The notes: a model not told the origin generated them from the letters alone. 64,000 nucleotides of DNA from Falciphora oryzae (GCA_000733355.1 JNVV01000038.1:90291-154290), one strand, 5' to 3'. Counted from the stretch's first letter, positions 43,638-55,883 are shown. A program made the numbers and translations.

Positions 43638-45101
43638 CTATACCACCGACGTTGTCGGTACCTCCTGCGGGTGTGATGTGGCATCTAGCTCCCAAGCAAG
43701 CTGTTTCCCGGGCGTCTCCTGAGGAGGAGCATGTAGCTCCGTTACGCTTGAATCTGGAGCTTCTGCCTCTTCCCGCCCCTCTGCCACCGCGGCGGCATCG
43801 ACTCGTCCGTGTTGCCGCTTGAGGTGGCGCCACGTGTAGACACAGATCACTGCTGCGATCAACACCGCCGCCAAACCTCCAATCACGCCCCCTACAATAA
43901 CCCCGATAGGAGGTGCCGGTGTTGGTGCCGGTGTCGGCGTCGGCCACGGCTCCGAGTCGATGACCTCCTTGAACAGCAGTCGAGTCCTTTCTGCGTCCCA
44001 GGTGACATTTGAAAGTCCACTAGTCGAACAAGTTAGCATTCCACAATCACTTTAGTGGGATGGATCAAGGCGGATGGCACAAAGTAAATCTGTTCGCCGG
44101 TTGCCGTACCAGCCCTTCACGACCTTTGGCTGCTGATAGTCGGGGGCTGAGGCATCGTAGTTATAGCCCCATGAAAGCTCCGACATGCCCAGAACCTTCA
44201 TGCCTCCCCGCCAGGGGCCCTCAACGTCGGTCAACCCATCCCTCCGAAAATCTCGACCACCCACTACGACCAGTTGGCGGCCGCCCCTCCCCGCCACTGC
44301 ACACCCAGAGTATCGCCTTTGTAGCCCTCCTCCCACGGCAGGGCCTTTGAACCAGTTGAAACCGGGGACCGTCAAGACATGGCTGATATCTGATGGATCC
44401 ACTGGGTCGCCCCGCGGGCCCTCGCCGCCGAAGAAGAATATCTCGTAGGCGCCACTGACCCGGCTTTTGGCTGCGGCCATGCAGGCCAATCTGCGTGCCG
44501 TAGGCCGGTCCCCTGAGGTTGATTGCGTGTGTAATGTCTCCGAGCCGATGTCGTAGAAGATTATTTCGTCCATCGAGAGATACTTGCCCACGCGCTTTGG
44601 CGTGAGTTTCTCCTGGCCGCCCAGGAATATCACGATGCCCTTGCCCTGTGTCCCCTCCCCAGTGTAGGCAGACAAGCGGCGTGGCCATTTTCTTAAGTGC
44701 CGCTTTCAAAGCCCCTCGTGGCTGTGTGGTTTGTCCAGGTGCCAGCCAAATGTTGTAAACCAAGAGGCCAGGAAGGGACACGACCCCGCCGTCATTAGGC
44801 TGGGGCTCGAAGTCGCGACGAAACCTGGCGTCGGTATTGGGCCCTACATAACCACCCACCATGAAGCCAAGCCCGTTGCAGCTCGTCCACGCTCCGATTG
44901 CAGTGCGGTAGATGCTGGTCATGTTGGTGGTGGTTGGTGGGCGGGCGGCCGCTGTCCACTTCCCTCGAGGTACCCAAATCCAGAAAAAGGGATGGAGGGG
45001 CAGCTACTATAATAATATGTCGCCTTGCCATTGAGCATTTGTGTCGTCTGGCCACCCACAATGTAGAGGTACTCCCCTAAAGTAGCCACCGTACGGGCCA
45101 A
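43638..45101 (-). pseudogene. Kelch-repeat membrane protein, degraded
   Basis: Pieces of one gene in several frames: ATLGEYLYIVGGQTTQMLNG (about 45090), SLFLDLGTS (about 44975), NMTSIYRTAIGAWTSCNGLG with FMVGGYVG (about 44880), GIVIFLGGQE (about 44625), FFFGGEGPRGDP and LVVVGGRD (44440-44260). A Pro/Thr spacer then a transmembrane helix VIVGGVIGGLAAVLIAAVIC (about 43870) and a cytosolic tail end at 43638. Kelch blades with GG doublets plus a C-terminal helix are typical of fungal cell-surface kelch proteins. The usual signal peptide at the front is missing and at least three frame changes occur (near 44990, 44930 and 44690). An intron with branch TGCTAAC and acceptor CTAG near 44020 seems preserved. 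Confidence 0.6.
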
Positions 45102-45746
45102 TTAGAGTCCGGGCATTATTGATATGGATATCTCTTTTTTTTTTTCATATTTTAGCAGGAAGAGGAGAAAAAAATATACCTGAACTTTGGATTCGCCACG
45201 GCCAGACTTTGGGCCCTGCCCTGGTGGTAGAACCCATTGGGAGAAATTTTAAACTGATTAAAAAAAATAGAAGTGAAGATTTTCGGAAAAGATCCATAGG
45301 TAAGTCTGAAGAATCGTGATTCAGGCCGTTTTATTGGCAAGTCTGGCAGCGTCAAAGAAAAATAATCGTCAATCTTGGTTATCTACCGAGGGTGTTAGAC
45401 AGGAAGAGAATCAAATGGAAAAATTGAACGAACGAGGGAAATCTATACTTTTCAACACAGTCGGACCTAGTGGTTTGTGGTACTCAACAAGTGATACCTA
45501 CGGGATTGGTGGCGGAAGACTAAAGATCGTGGGGGCCAATAGAGATCCGAAATCCTGTCCACTTGTTCCTCGCTTGTCCAACTAAACGAAAACAAGCCAC
45601 AGCGCTCCGACGCAATATAGATAATTACGACTGGCTGGTCCCTTTTCTTCGAAGCGTTCTAAACAGATGTGGCTAGGCGCGTGTTCCCGTCCGATTTTGC
45701 CGCCGCGGCTTGCCGGCGGGATCTAATTATATGAATCTGGGGGCAA
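45102..45746. other. AT-rich intergenic stretch
   Basis: No gene is recognised. The part about 45110-45590 is clearly AT-richer than its neighbours, with poly-T and poly-A runs, and could be remnant inserted DNA. I found no terminal repeats. Confidence 0.35.
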
Positions 45747-48300
45747 TTACAAAACGGGGCTGAAAGGGGAAACACCACTAATGCATACCATCTCCACGGT
45801 GAACCCCTGTGTGCTCTCCTCCATCATAATTTCACCACAGCATTGATTATCGCAACCCTCTAGTATGCGCACCATCTCAGCATCCTCCAAATCCAACGCC
45901 GTCTGCATAACACTACCGTGCGGTCCTCCACACGCGCCTGCATCGGCTCCGAGCTTCAACGAGAGCTGGACGGCAGCATAGCGCTTCTCCTCGACGGTGA
46001 ACACCAGCTCCGTGCGTCCACTCGCATCTCTGGCCTCGATGTCTGCCCTGTTTTCGGCGAGATCTTGAACGATATCTAGTGAGGGCTTGCCCTCGCGCCG
46101 AGCTTTGTCCCTTGTCTTACTTGGGCCCTCTCCGCCCTGTTCCCGGTGAGGTCATGGTCGTCCTCCAAAAGGGCCTGGATCCCGGGGGGGATATTTGGAG
46201 CGGCCGGCGGATGCTATTGCTGATGGGCCTTGGCTGTATCTGGGGTTTGGATCCGCCCGGCCTTGAGAAGCACCCTGACAACCGCAACGTTGGTCGCAGC
46301 AATGGCGCTGAATAGAGCGCACTCGAATGCCCAGCTCGGAGGCCCACGTCTGCACCCGATTCCAGGAGTAGCCTCGTCGTTGGCACGGCGTCGGAATGCC
46401 GTGCCCGTGCTGCCGCCATCAGCGGGCTCCAAAACCTGCCGCCGCGAGCGTTGACGTCTGCATTCGCCGCGATCAGTGTCCGCACGAGACTGGTCCGGCA
46501 TCTGCGGACCGCCACCCGGAGCGGGCTGTATCTTGCTTTCTCGGGTGCGTTCACGTTTGCCCTGCTTTGAGTAGCCGCACGACTATTCTTTTCTGCAGGT
46601 CTGGTGCGTCCGCGAGGTGACAGATGGATGACAGCAGTGGAGAGAACCTGTACTCCCAAGTACCTTGATTGTCGCAGATGAAGGGGCGGTTCGGGTCTGC
46701 TCCGTGAGCGAGCAGGAGCTCGACCATGTTGTCGCTGTGATATCTTCGGATGGCCTGAGCCAGAACTCCCGGTCCCCGTTCAAGGTCCGCCTCGGGCTTC
46801 AGCGTCAAAGGGACACCGATAGCTCCTAGCATGGACCGAAAGATGTTTTTTGCGACCATAGGTCTCGGCGATGCTGAGGGGTATTGTCTGTTCCTTGTCC
46901 ATGAGATGTGGGTTTGCACCGAGGTTCAACAACTTCCTCGTCATCGAGTAGGCTTGCGTCTGGTCCGTACTCTTGCTCGACCAGGAGATCGGCCAGTGCG
47001 TCGTTGCCCTCCTCTACCGCCCAATGAAGCAGTGTACCTCCCCTAGGAGCGATGGGGAGGTTAATGTCCGCGTGACCTTGCACAAGAAGCGTTTTAACAG
47101 CTTCCAAGTGACCGTGACTAACGCCAAGCCAGAGGGGGCGCTTCTTGTCCTTCTCGGTGGCCCAGTGGAGGAAGTATGGTGGCAAGACCGTCTTCCAGTG
47201 AGCCAAGGCCATTGGATACGACAATATCGACCATGGCCTGGATATGCCTGTTCGTATATCGGGGCAGGTTAAAATCCCCTCTGGGTGTCTTTGGCGGAGA
47301 ACGCGTCTCAGCTTCTTGCAATGGCTCTGGCATCAGGTCCGCAATCCCGCTTATGATGAGGCCGAAAAGGTCTTGAGCAACAAGGCCTAGCAAGGAGCTT
47401 TTTGTTGGTATGGATAAACAAACCCCGTCGCTGTCCCAGTTTCCAGCATCAGAGTTGGGTCCGAGGGCTATCCGGAGAGCAACCGAAAGAGCCGTTGGAA
47501 CAAACGAAGGGCCACCATTGTTGGGAGACTCCCATATGCCAGGAGTTGTGCGAGCAAATGGACCCATTGTTGTCGACTTCGAACCAACGGCCGATCCAAG
47601 ACTCAATTGGCATAATGGTGCTGGTTTTTCGGTTGTGCCGCTCGACCATGATCATCTTTTTGGCGTCGGCCGTGTCCTCCAACATGGGCTTGGCGGACCA
47701 ACACCACAACCAAGCGCCACTTCCAGGTGATGGTGTACCCCTAACCCTCCCTTGCTTGGGAACAGGAGCTGGTATGCTGCAGAGGCTGGCCCTTTGAGTC
47801 GACTTCACACCACTCGCTCTGCAGGCCCGGATGGAATCCTCGGATGTAGATGGCGTAGGAAAGGGGAAATCCTCAGTGAGATGAATGCCGCAGGTCGGCG
47901 GGCTCGAGGATGAGTGGGCAGTCTCCTCAGGGCTGGGATAGTACTCCGACTTGTCGCATGGCTTCATAAAGAACTCGAGAATTTTGGGTCGGCCGTAGAC
48001 GCAACATATTCCGCCGTTGGACCACATCTCGCAGACGTCGTCGCTGGTGGAGGAACAGAGCTCGATCTCGGCGGCGGCGTGGGGCTCCTGAGCCCTGCCG
48101 ATGAAGGCGCGCAGGGACGAGTTGCCATACAACCTGATGACGGAGACGATGGCGGTGATGATGCCAAGCCGAAGATGATGCAGTCCCAGATCGTGGTAGA
48201 CTCGCTGAGGAATTGCTTGGAAGCCTACTCGGCAAACAGGACGATAATAGGCGCCAGGTCAGTGGCAAAATCGTTTGGCGAAGCTGGCCCAGCGCTCTGG
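45747..48300 (-). pseudogene. Ankyrin-repeat protein with N-terminal membrane segment, degraded
   Basis: Starting from about 48290, a hydrophobic stretch (TTIWDCIIFGLGIITAIVSV) leads to SLRAFIGRAQEPHAAAEIEL and SSTSDDVCEMWSNGGICCVY. I recall this combination from fungal membrane-associated ankyrin proteins; treat that as memory, not a search. An in-frame TAG at about 48226-48228 interrupts before the hydrophobic part. Ankyrin units follow in changing frames: GHLEAVKTLLVQGHADINLP (about 47060), NMVELLLAHGADPNRPF (about 46700), SLVRTLIAANADVNARGGRF (about 46460), LLLESGADVGL (about 46350) and VVRVLLKAG (about 46270), ending PFSPVL at 45747. At least five frame changes mean no full product. It directly abuts the truncated transporter upstream. 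Confidence 0.65.
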
Positions 48301-48483
48301 ATCCATGCTGATAAGGTGGGAACGGGAAAATCGGTTTGTAGGTATGGGTCCCTGTTAACTCGCTTGCGGTCCGGCCTTCTTGTTTAGGAGCAAGAAGTGT
48401 GTAGGTGAAAGATGTGTATGATCCTCGAAATCGGGCGTACGGTCTAGAACGGCTCTGACCTTCCTGGAAGGGGCAGATCACAG

Positions 48484-49023
48484 TCATGGTCGAAAAAGCA
48501 ACGAACCACGCGAGGAACTGGACGCCCAAGCTAAAGGCAAAGCACGTAGCCAAGGCATCCGTTCGTGAAACTCGACCAGGAAGCCCCAGCTCAGCATGAG
48601 CTGCAGCAGGCCCGACAGCACGCCGCGGTGCTGGGCCTCGGCCAGCTCCGAGGCGTACATGGGGATGGTGACGGTGAGCATGCCGATGCCGACGCCGGCG
48701 ATGAAGCGGCCCGCGACGATCATGGCGATGCTGTTGGCGCCGGCCTGTGGGGCGCAGCCGAGGGTCGAGATGATGGAGCCGGTGAGGATGACGCGCTTGC
48801 GGCCGAGGGTGTGCGCGCACAACATGTTGATGATGGTGCCCAGGATGGCGCCGCCCTGGAAGGATGACACGATGCCGCCCACCAGGTTCTCGTGCGGGCG
48901 GCCCATGTATTCTTCAAAGCGCGGAAGCGCGATGGCCGGCGCGATGATGCCCGAGCCGTAGCCGGACAGGAAGCCGCCGATAGCCAGGAAGACGGCCGAG
49001 AAGATGGTGAGACGCTTACCCAT
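48484..49023 (-). pseudogene. Sugar transporter (MFS), N-terminal fragment
   Basis: From ATG 49023: MGKRLTIFSAVFLAIGGFLS, GGIVSSFQGGAILGTIINML, LGRKRVILTGSIISTLGCAP (the GRK/R-x-R loop signature), AGRFIAGVGIGMLTVTIPMY and ELAEAQHRGVLSGLLQLMLS (PESPR-family upstream signature). These are the first five helices of a hexose-transporter-family protein. Similarity stops at LSWGFLV, about residue 160 of an expected 500-550, and the frame ends at 48484. The rest of the transporter is absent from the window; the degraded ankyrin gene follows on the same strand. Confidence 0.8.
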
Positions 49024-50337
49024 AGTGGGCGTCTGGTGCGTCTCTCGACGCCTTGGGGCCTTCCTGCTGTCGCTTGTTGTGCTGGGCTGGCTACGTCGTG
49101 GGAGGCAGACAACGGCTGGGGACGAGGCTGCAAAGAACAAAAAAGAGGCAACATGCCTCGTGGTTAGTCCGTCATCTTTATAGCCCGGTGCCGCCTCTGG
49201 GCTTGGGTCTGCCTGCCTTCCGACCCCAGGGGGCAAGAAATATTCCTCGGGTCATCTCATGGTGGTTTCCCCTTCCCTGATCGCTCTAGCCCGTTTCTGG
49301 GGTCCAAAGTGCCAATCTCTTGGGAGCTTTTATGGGGTCCCCGCGTCGCCACGCACCGGGTTAGGCTAGTGGCAAACGGAGTTGCCCATGGAGAGAGGCC
49401 AGCTTGACCGGCTGCATGCGTTCGCTGCATGCAGCAAGCCGACTTATGGCTGATTGCTATGCAACAGAACGCAGCGCCGGCATGTGGACATGTACTTGCA
49501 GTCTCAAGCAGCCCCTCCCAGGGGTGTGGGAGGCTCTCGGGGATGGGCCCACGACGGGAAGAGCAGGGTTCTCCCTGTTGTCTGGGCATCTTGGGAGCCA
49601 ACACAGAACCGGCCATGCTTCGGTGTAGCCGCGCCCGAGGCCAGGCCGTGCCGGCGCGATAGGTAATTGACAATCTCGCACCTGTAATAAGCATACCTGC
49701 AACGAGTTAGATGCTTTCTTGGGTTAGGTCGCAAGGGATAGAGAATATCTCGAGGGGAAGAGAAGAGAGGCAGAGAGCTGACCCGAGGGTTGCACATGGA
49801 CCCCACGCTACTGGAAAACAAAGACTCATGTAGCACGGCCGTACAGGAATGACTTACAGCCCATGGCATGGAAGCCTGGGGCGTTCTAGAACAGTACTGA
49901 ACCGAGCTCGAATAACTGCCCGGTGGTTCGGATGCTGCCTTTGTTCAAAATTACGATGGCTACAAAAACTTCGGCATCTTTGCCGTGGCCCCTGGCCAAC
50001 TGCACGCCGTCATTTTGCAGGTGGAGCCAGAACCGTTACCAGCCAGATTCACTGGGGAAGGAGCCAGGGACCCCCTACCATCTCGGTGCTTGGTGAGCCG
50101 AGCCTTGAGATCTCGACATATCCAGCCCTGAGCTGGGCTTACTGCTGCGATCAGTCTTCTGCTCTCTTTCTCCTCTGTCTGCCCGTCTGAGCACTATCCA
50201 TAATACTACCAAGCCCCTGGCATCCCCGTTTAGTGTATTCTAGCCAAGACGAAAGACTGCTTTCCCCTGTTGGGGCAGGGCCAGTTTTGACATACGCATC
50301 CCCTCCCCGACCCCGCTGTCCCTAGCACAACACAAAG
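49024..50337. other. Intergenic region, 1.3 kb
   Basis: No gene is supported. It contains the presumed promoters of the former transporter (minus) and of the rhamnosidase (plus); no clear TATA element is seen for either. Confidence 0.4.
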
Positions 50338-53237
50338 ATGGGCTCAAGCTCGACGCTCGAGGTCGCGAGGGCCGGCATCCACGGCTTCCACGAGACCCTC
50401 GGCATCGACGCCAACGAACTGCGCTTCTTCTGGACTCTCGGTTCGACAGACGACGGCGACGAGAATGCCAGGCAGACGGCCTATCGCGTCCTCGTCTGGA
50501 CCACCCAATCTGGAAAGCCTGAAGAGCAGGTCAGGAGTGTCCTCTGGGACTCGGGCAGGGTCGACAGCGATGCGCAGCGTGATGTGGTGTGTCGGCCCGA
50601 AAATGGCTTCGAGTCCATCACGCTCTACTTCTGGCAGGTCCAGATCTGGGATCACAGAGGGGAGTCCTGCCTGAGCAAGACACACGAGTTCTTCACAGCA
50701 TACCCTAAAGCTTCCAACAAGCACTTGCCTCCTTACAGCATGAACCAAACCTACGTGCGTCTACCCTTCCCGTCTCGTTTCCTTATCCATGAATCTAATA
50801 CCAACAACACCTGGAAGAACAGATGCCCCACACCAGCCTCTTCTACCGCGCCTGGTTCGAGGACGAGCCCAACCGATGGAAGGCCGTCTGGATCGGCGAC
50901 GGAGGGGACAAGCCCATCTACCTGCGCCGCTCCTTCACCCTGACCCGGAGCCCCACCAAGGCCGTCATCTTCGCCTCGGGCCTTGGGCACTTCAACCTCA
51001 GCCTCAACGGCCGTCCGGCATCCCCAGACCACGTGCTCGACCCTGGGTGGACCAACTACCACCGCACCGTCCAGTTCGTCGCCTACGACGTCACCGAGGC
51101 CCTGAGAGACGTAGGGCAGGTTAACGCCATCGGCGCCCATGTCGGCAATGGCTTCTATGCCGGTGACAAGGGGGGCGACGACCGTTTCTTCTGGCCCATG
51201 TACGAGGATAACACCTACGTCCGATACGGCAACGAGATCTGCTTCTTCGCCGAGATTCACCTACTATACGATGATGGGTTGAGGGAGGCCGTGGTATCGC
51301 ACCCGGACGAGTGGAAAGTCCGACGCAGCGCCACCACGCTGGCCAACATTTACGCATCCGAGGACCACGACAGACGCCTGTACCCAGCAGGCTGGGACGG
51401 CGCCGGGTTCGATGACAGCGACTGGGCAGCCGCGAAGCCCCTGGGTGGGCCGAGGGGAGAGTTTAGATACCAAAACCAGCCACCAGTGGTGCTGCACGAG
51501 ACGCTTGGCCCAGTGTCTCAGCAGACGGTGCGGCCGGGAACCATCGTCTTCGACCTCGGGCAGAATTCGTCAGTGATGGTCAAGCTCCAGTTGAAGGGCG
51601 GGTCGACAGGTGACGCGATCATTGTCAGATACTCGGAAAGCATCGGCGAGGATGGCGCCGTTCTAATGCCAGACGACCTGTTCAAGCTCTTTGAGACGGG
51701 TGTCTACTCCAAGATCACCCTCCCAGGTGGCGACGCTGACACCATACACAGCTGGCAGCCCGACTTCAGCTTCACAAGCGCCCGCTACATCCAAGTCGAG
51801 GGCGTCTCGACCTCTCCCTTGGACAACCTCCCGTCGGTCCACTCGCTCATCGGACAGCACGTATCCTCGGCCTCGCGCCGCCTGGGACCGCTCCTGCGCA
51901 CCGACAAGACCGATGCCAACGCCCTCCTCAGCGCCTGCCACTGGACATTCTCGTCCAACCTGTTCAGCTACCACACCGACTGCCCGCAGGTCGAGAAGTT
52001 CGCCTGGCTCGAGGTGACCCACCTCCTGGCGCCGACGACGCAGTACGTGCGCGATGTCGAGGCCCTCTACTCCAAGATCTGCGACGACATGCGCGACGCC
52101 CAGGACCCGGACGGCCTGATGCCGTCAACAGCACCAGAAATGCGCTACATGCCCGGCCCGCTGCGCGACACCATCACCTGGGGCGGCGCCGTGTGCCTGC
52201 TGCCGGCCATGATCAAGAAGTACTACGGCTCCACCGCCGTCTTCGCGCGCATGTACGGCCCCTGCGCCCGCTACCTCGAGCACATGCGCACCCGCGAGCG
52301 CCGCGGCGGCGGCATCATCGAGCACGGCCTGGGCGACTGGGGCCGCCGCATCGCGTTCGGCGACCACCAGGCCAACATCGAGACGGCCGTTTACTACGCC
52401 TGCATGCGCTCCGCCGAGGACATGGCCCGCACACTCGGCAAGACGGCCGACGCTACGCACTGGGCCGCCGAGGCGGAGCGCGTGAAGGCCGCCTACAACC
52501 GGTGGCTGCTGGCGACGGACCGGCGCGACCACCCGCACGCGCACTACACGTCCCTCGACAGCGCCGACTACCCGGCCGTGCGGGACCGCACCATGGTCGC
52601 GCAGGCGGTGGCGCTGCAGATGGGCCTGTGCCCGGACGAGTACCGCGCCGACGTGGAGCGCGCGTTCCTAGACGACGTCGAAGCGGACCCGACGATGCGG
52701 TGCGGCGAGATCGGCCTGCGGCACGTGCTGGCGACGCTGTCGGACCTGGACCGCCCAGACCTGGTGCTGGCCATGGCGCGGCGCGAGGAGCACCCGAGCT
52801 ACATGCGCCTGCTGCGGCGGGGAGAGACGACGCTGCCCGAGTTCTGGCAGGACGCGTGCCGGAGCAAGTGCCACGACATGCTGGGCACCGTGTACGAGTG
52901 GGCGCACTCGGCCGTGCTGGGGGTCAGGCCCGAGGGGAGCGCGTGGCGAACCTGGAGGCTGCGCCCGCCGTACGGGTCGGAATTTGGCACGGTTGAGGGC
53001 GAGGTCGACTGTCCGTACGGGCAGGTGAGGGTCAGTTACGCAAAGACGAGTGAGGGCGAGTACAAAGTCGACGTAACCGTGCCGGTGGGCACCATTGCCA
53101 CGGTTTGCTTCCCCGGAAAGGGGAGCAAGGTCCAGATCCAGCGTTTTTGTCATTCTGGCAGAACCTGGGAGGCTGTCGGTTCGCAAACGGAGCTACGCCA
53201 CGGCTCCTATACATTGCAGATACAGGCGGGCGCATAG
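50338..53237 (+). CDS. Alpha-L-rhamnosidase (GH78)
   Basis: Exons 50338-50754 and 50823-53237 (68-base intron, GTGCGT...AACAG) give 943 residues. The N-terminal beta-domain has FFWTLGSTDDGDENARQTAY and SVLWDSGRV, then YLRRSFTLTRSPTKAVIFAS and LNGRPASPDHVLDPGWTNYH, the carbohydrate-binding-like Bac_rhamnosid_N region. The (alpha/alpha)6 catalytic domain includes SYHTDCPQVEKFAWLEVTHL, where the D and E residues correspond to the conserved GH78 acid cluster; GGIIEHGLGDWG; and ETTLPEFWQDACRSKCHDML. A beta-sandwich C-domain ends it. The enzyme releases terminal alpha-L-rhamnose from rhamnogalacturonan, flavonoid glycosides or similar. No signal peptide is visible, so it is probably intracellular and acts on imported oligosaccharides, unless the true start differs. 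It converges with an esterase gene 191 bases downstream. Confidence 0.93.
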
Positions 53238-53428
53238 AGGGGATGGGAAATGTCGCAGTATATATACATCCAAGGGGGTTGAATATGTACAAAATGCGAG
53301 TCCCTTGACGCTGCGACATTCCGCAGTATCAACCCTCTTTTGCTAGCGACCGCCCCCAATGCTCATGACACTGATCCAAACGAAGCCCTCACCTTGCCCC
53401 AAACCAATTTCACATCGCCCCGCTCTTG

Positions 53429-54412
53429 TCAAAGCCCAAACCAAGCCATGTCATCCGACCCAATGATGGGTATATCATGCCCGTAGCTGGGGTTCACGAC
53501 GCCCTTGACCTGGTTGCCGAACAGGTAGGTGGTGTAGCCCTGCTGGGGCGCGTTCTGCAGCGTCTGGGTCGGGTTGTTGCTGACGCCCAGCACGCCGGTC
53601 CACTGCTTGATCATCTCGGCGTAGTTGGCCCAGGCCAGGGTGGTGTCGCGACCGCCGTGCATGATCATCATGCGCGGGCGGGCGCCGCTGTAGCCGGGCG
53701 CCATGTCGCGCGCCACCTTGGCCCAGGTGGCCTGCGTGTTGATGGACCGGCCCTGCGCGCACGTGCTGTTCCACGCGTTGACGGCGCCCGAGGCGCTCAT
53801 GAAGCAGCCGGCCGGCACGCCCGAGTGCGAGATGACGGCATTGAAGAGGTCTGGGTAGGTGGCGGCCATGACGTTCTTGTGTGCGAGAGTGTTAGTTGAT
53901 TGTGCCTGATATCTTGGGGGAGCAACACTACCAGAAGCTGAATCAAGGGGGAAAAAAAAACACACCGCCATCATGGCACCAGACGAGGCGCCCACGAGGA
54001 AAACCTTGGACTTATTGGCGTTGTACCGCGTAGTGGCATACGTGACCATGTTCGCGATGGAGTTGGAGTCCCCGCCGCCGTTGCGCGTCAGCGTCTTGCG
54101 CGAAGAGACATCGAAGCAGGTGCCCGAGTACGGCGACTCCGGGTAGATGACGATGAAGCCCTTCTGGTCGGCCAGGCCACGGTAGGGGGTGCTGCCGAAG
54201 AAGGAGTTGGCGGTGCCCTGGCAGTGGTGGACAGCAACAACAATAGCCGGGTTCTGGGCGACGCGGTCGGGCACGTAGATGAACATCTTGACGCCGGCCG
54301 GGTTGGCGCCAAAGTTGGACACCTGCTGCAGGCTGGCGGCTGCTGCCAGTCCGGCCAGGCCGAGCAGGCCGAGGAGGACGAGGCGCATGGCTGTGACGGC
54401 GCCGAGGGGCAT
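53429..54412 (-). CDS. Secreted CE1-type esterase (acetylxylan/feruloyl esterase family)
   Basis: Exons 54412-53966 and 53875-53429 give 297 residues, or 289 from the second ATG (54388), whose MRLVLLGLLGLAGLAAAASL is the signal peptide proper. The 90-base intron is in frame and stop-free, but has donor GTGTGT, branch CTAAC and acceptor AAG; removing it restores GASSGAMMANVMAATYPDLF. Landmarks of the PHB-depolymerase-like family are MFIYVPDRV, AVHHCQGTANSFF, nucleophile serine in VGASSGAMM, aspartate in MIMHGGRDTTLAWANY and histidine in NPSYGHDIP. There is no C-terminal cellulose-binding module. It de-esterifies plant cell wall polysaccharides outside the cell. A TATA element lies about 100 bases upstream. 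Confidence 0.92.
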   Translation of the reverse strand: MPLGAVTAMRLVLLGLLGLAGLAAAASLQQVSNFGANPAGVKMFIYVPDRVAQNPAIVVAVHHCQGTANSFFGSTPYRGLADQKGFIVIYPESPYSGTCFDVSSRKTLTRNGGGDSNSIANMVTYATTRYNANKSKVFLVGASSGAMMAVCFFFPLDSASGSVAPPRYQAQSTNTLAHKNVMAATYPDLFNAVISHSGVPAGCFMSASGAVNAWNSTCAQGRSINTQATWAKVARDMAPGYSGARPRMMIMHGGRDTTLAWANYAEMIKQWTGVLGVSNNPTQTLQNAPQQGYTTYLFGNQVKGVVNPSYGHDIPIIGSDDMAWFGL

Positions 54413-54512
54413 TGTTGGTCTTGTGGTGGGTGTTGCCGGGCTAGCTACTGGAAACGAGCGTGGTGGTGATCAAGGAGGGATCAAAAGCACCGAACCTGGT
54501 TTCCTGGCTCGG

Positions 54513-54520
54513 CTTTTATA
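54513..54520 (-). promoter_or_regulatory. TATA box of the CE1 esterase gene
   Basis: On the minus strand the sequence reads GATATAAAAGCC, 101 bases upstream of the ATG at 54412. This is consistent with an inducible secreted hydrolase. Confidence 0.45.
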
Positions 54521-55883
54521 TCTATACTACGGACTTACCAGGCCATGAACCAGCGGCAGAATGTGCCGTTTCCATCGCGGAATATTCTCCCCCGCGATGC
54601 GTCGACAAGAGCCACAATAAGGCCGTCCAGGGGTGCGCATGCCCAGACCCTATTGGAGCGATTTTAGGATGGAGACGTCGCCCCTAGAAAGAAAAGAAAA
54701 GAAAAGAAAAAGACAAGAGCTGGAGAAGCGCAGGCCGATCTCACTTTAGGCGGCGCGGTACCTGACATGCTCCAATGGGCCGCTTCCCATTCGCCCGAGC
54801 AGGCGTGTCAATGAAATCGAGCCCTTCCCCGCATTCTGGGGACTGCCGACTTTAGCCAGCGGGATTACTCGTGGGACACTCCACTGCCGCCTGGGGCGCT
54901 GAACAACACGACTGGCCGGGCGCTGGGCGCCGGCCCCCAGGTGACGTCGTCGTCCCACGAAGGCATCTCTTCCATGGACGTGAAAATAACCTTGGGACGA
55001 GGGCATCCATGAATCCAAATGTTCCATATACAGCCATGAGAAACTGGGATCCAACCCGGTTTCTAGCCCTGCGGTCAGTGCCTATTATTTGCAGCCCGAC
55101 CAAAGTTGAATGGAGCGAGCGAGATGGTGGCACTTCTCGCCAAACTGCTCTTGCACCCAATAATCACCCGTCGCTAATCTTGCTATTCTCTTGAGGGCCC
55201 CAAAGCCCCCGCCTAAATCACAAGGACAGCCAAGATCAGGGCCCGGCAACGAGCATCGGGGCTGTACTGGCAGCTAATTTTAAGCTTGTTTGCCATCTGA
55301 ACGGAACCAACACTTCTGTGCCCCCCCACTTGTCACCCTCTTACTGCAGCCATCGAGTAAAAGTCTCCCCACTCTCCCACCCGCTGCTTGCCAAGATGAG
55401 GCTTGTGCTGTGTGTGAGCGGGCAGGTGTTTTTCTTTCTTTCTTATACTAACGTTTATTACGATTTTTCTTAATATGTTGGGGTTGTTCACGGCGTTGTG
55501 GTATACAGCGTGTATTTGTCCAGTGATTTGTAAATACAAGGGACTGGAGTGATGCCTCAAGGGCAGGCGGCGGTAAGTTTCTATAAGGATTATTTCTTCG
55601 TCATGCGATGATAGCAGTAAATGGCTGACCTCGGAGACTTTTAGTGAGGCACAAACCCGACTCCATTAGCAGTGGCGTCGACAAAACAAATCTGATGGAT
55701 CCATATTCCGGCTACTGGGTCTTCTTGTGTTCCCAAGCTGCCTCTTTATGCTCCGAGGTCTCAAAGATTCGGGCCTCGGCCGTCCGGTGGTCAAAGATAT
55801 ACAAACATGCAAGAACGAAACGAAAACGAGTATGTGAACGCCGGATGATAAGCCCTCGACAACAGGAAATGATATCTCTGCAT
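54521..55883. other. Intergenic region, 1.4 kb
   Basis: No gene is supported. It has an (AAAAG)n run at about 54690-54712. The part next to 55883 is the 3' flank of the glucanosyltransferase gene. Confidence 0.4.

Noticed and set aside
45316..45585. 89-codon open frame
   Set aside because: AT-rich with no motif and no splice partner; not enough to call a gene.
47927..48820. 297-codon frame on the minus strand
   Set aside because: Its first part is an Arg/His/Pro-rich out-of-frame reading of the sugar transporter fragment and its end is an out-of-frame reading of the ankyrin gene.
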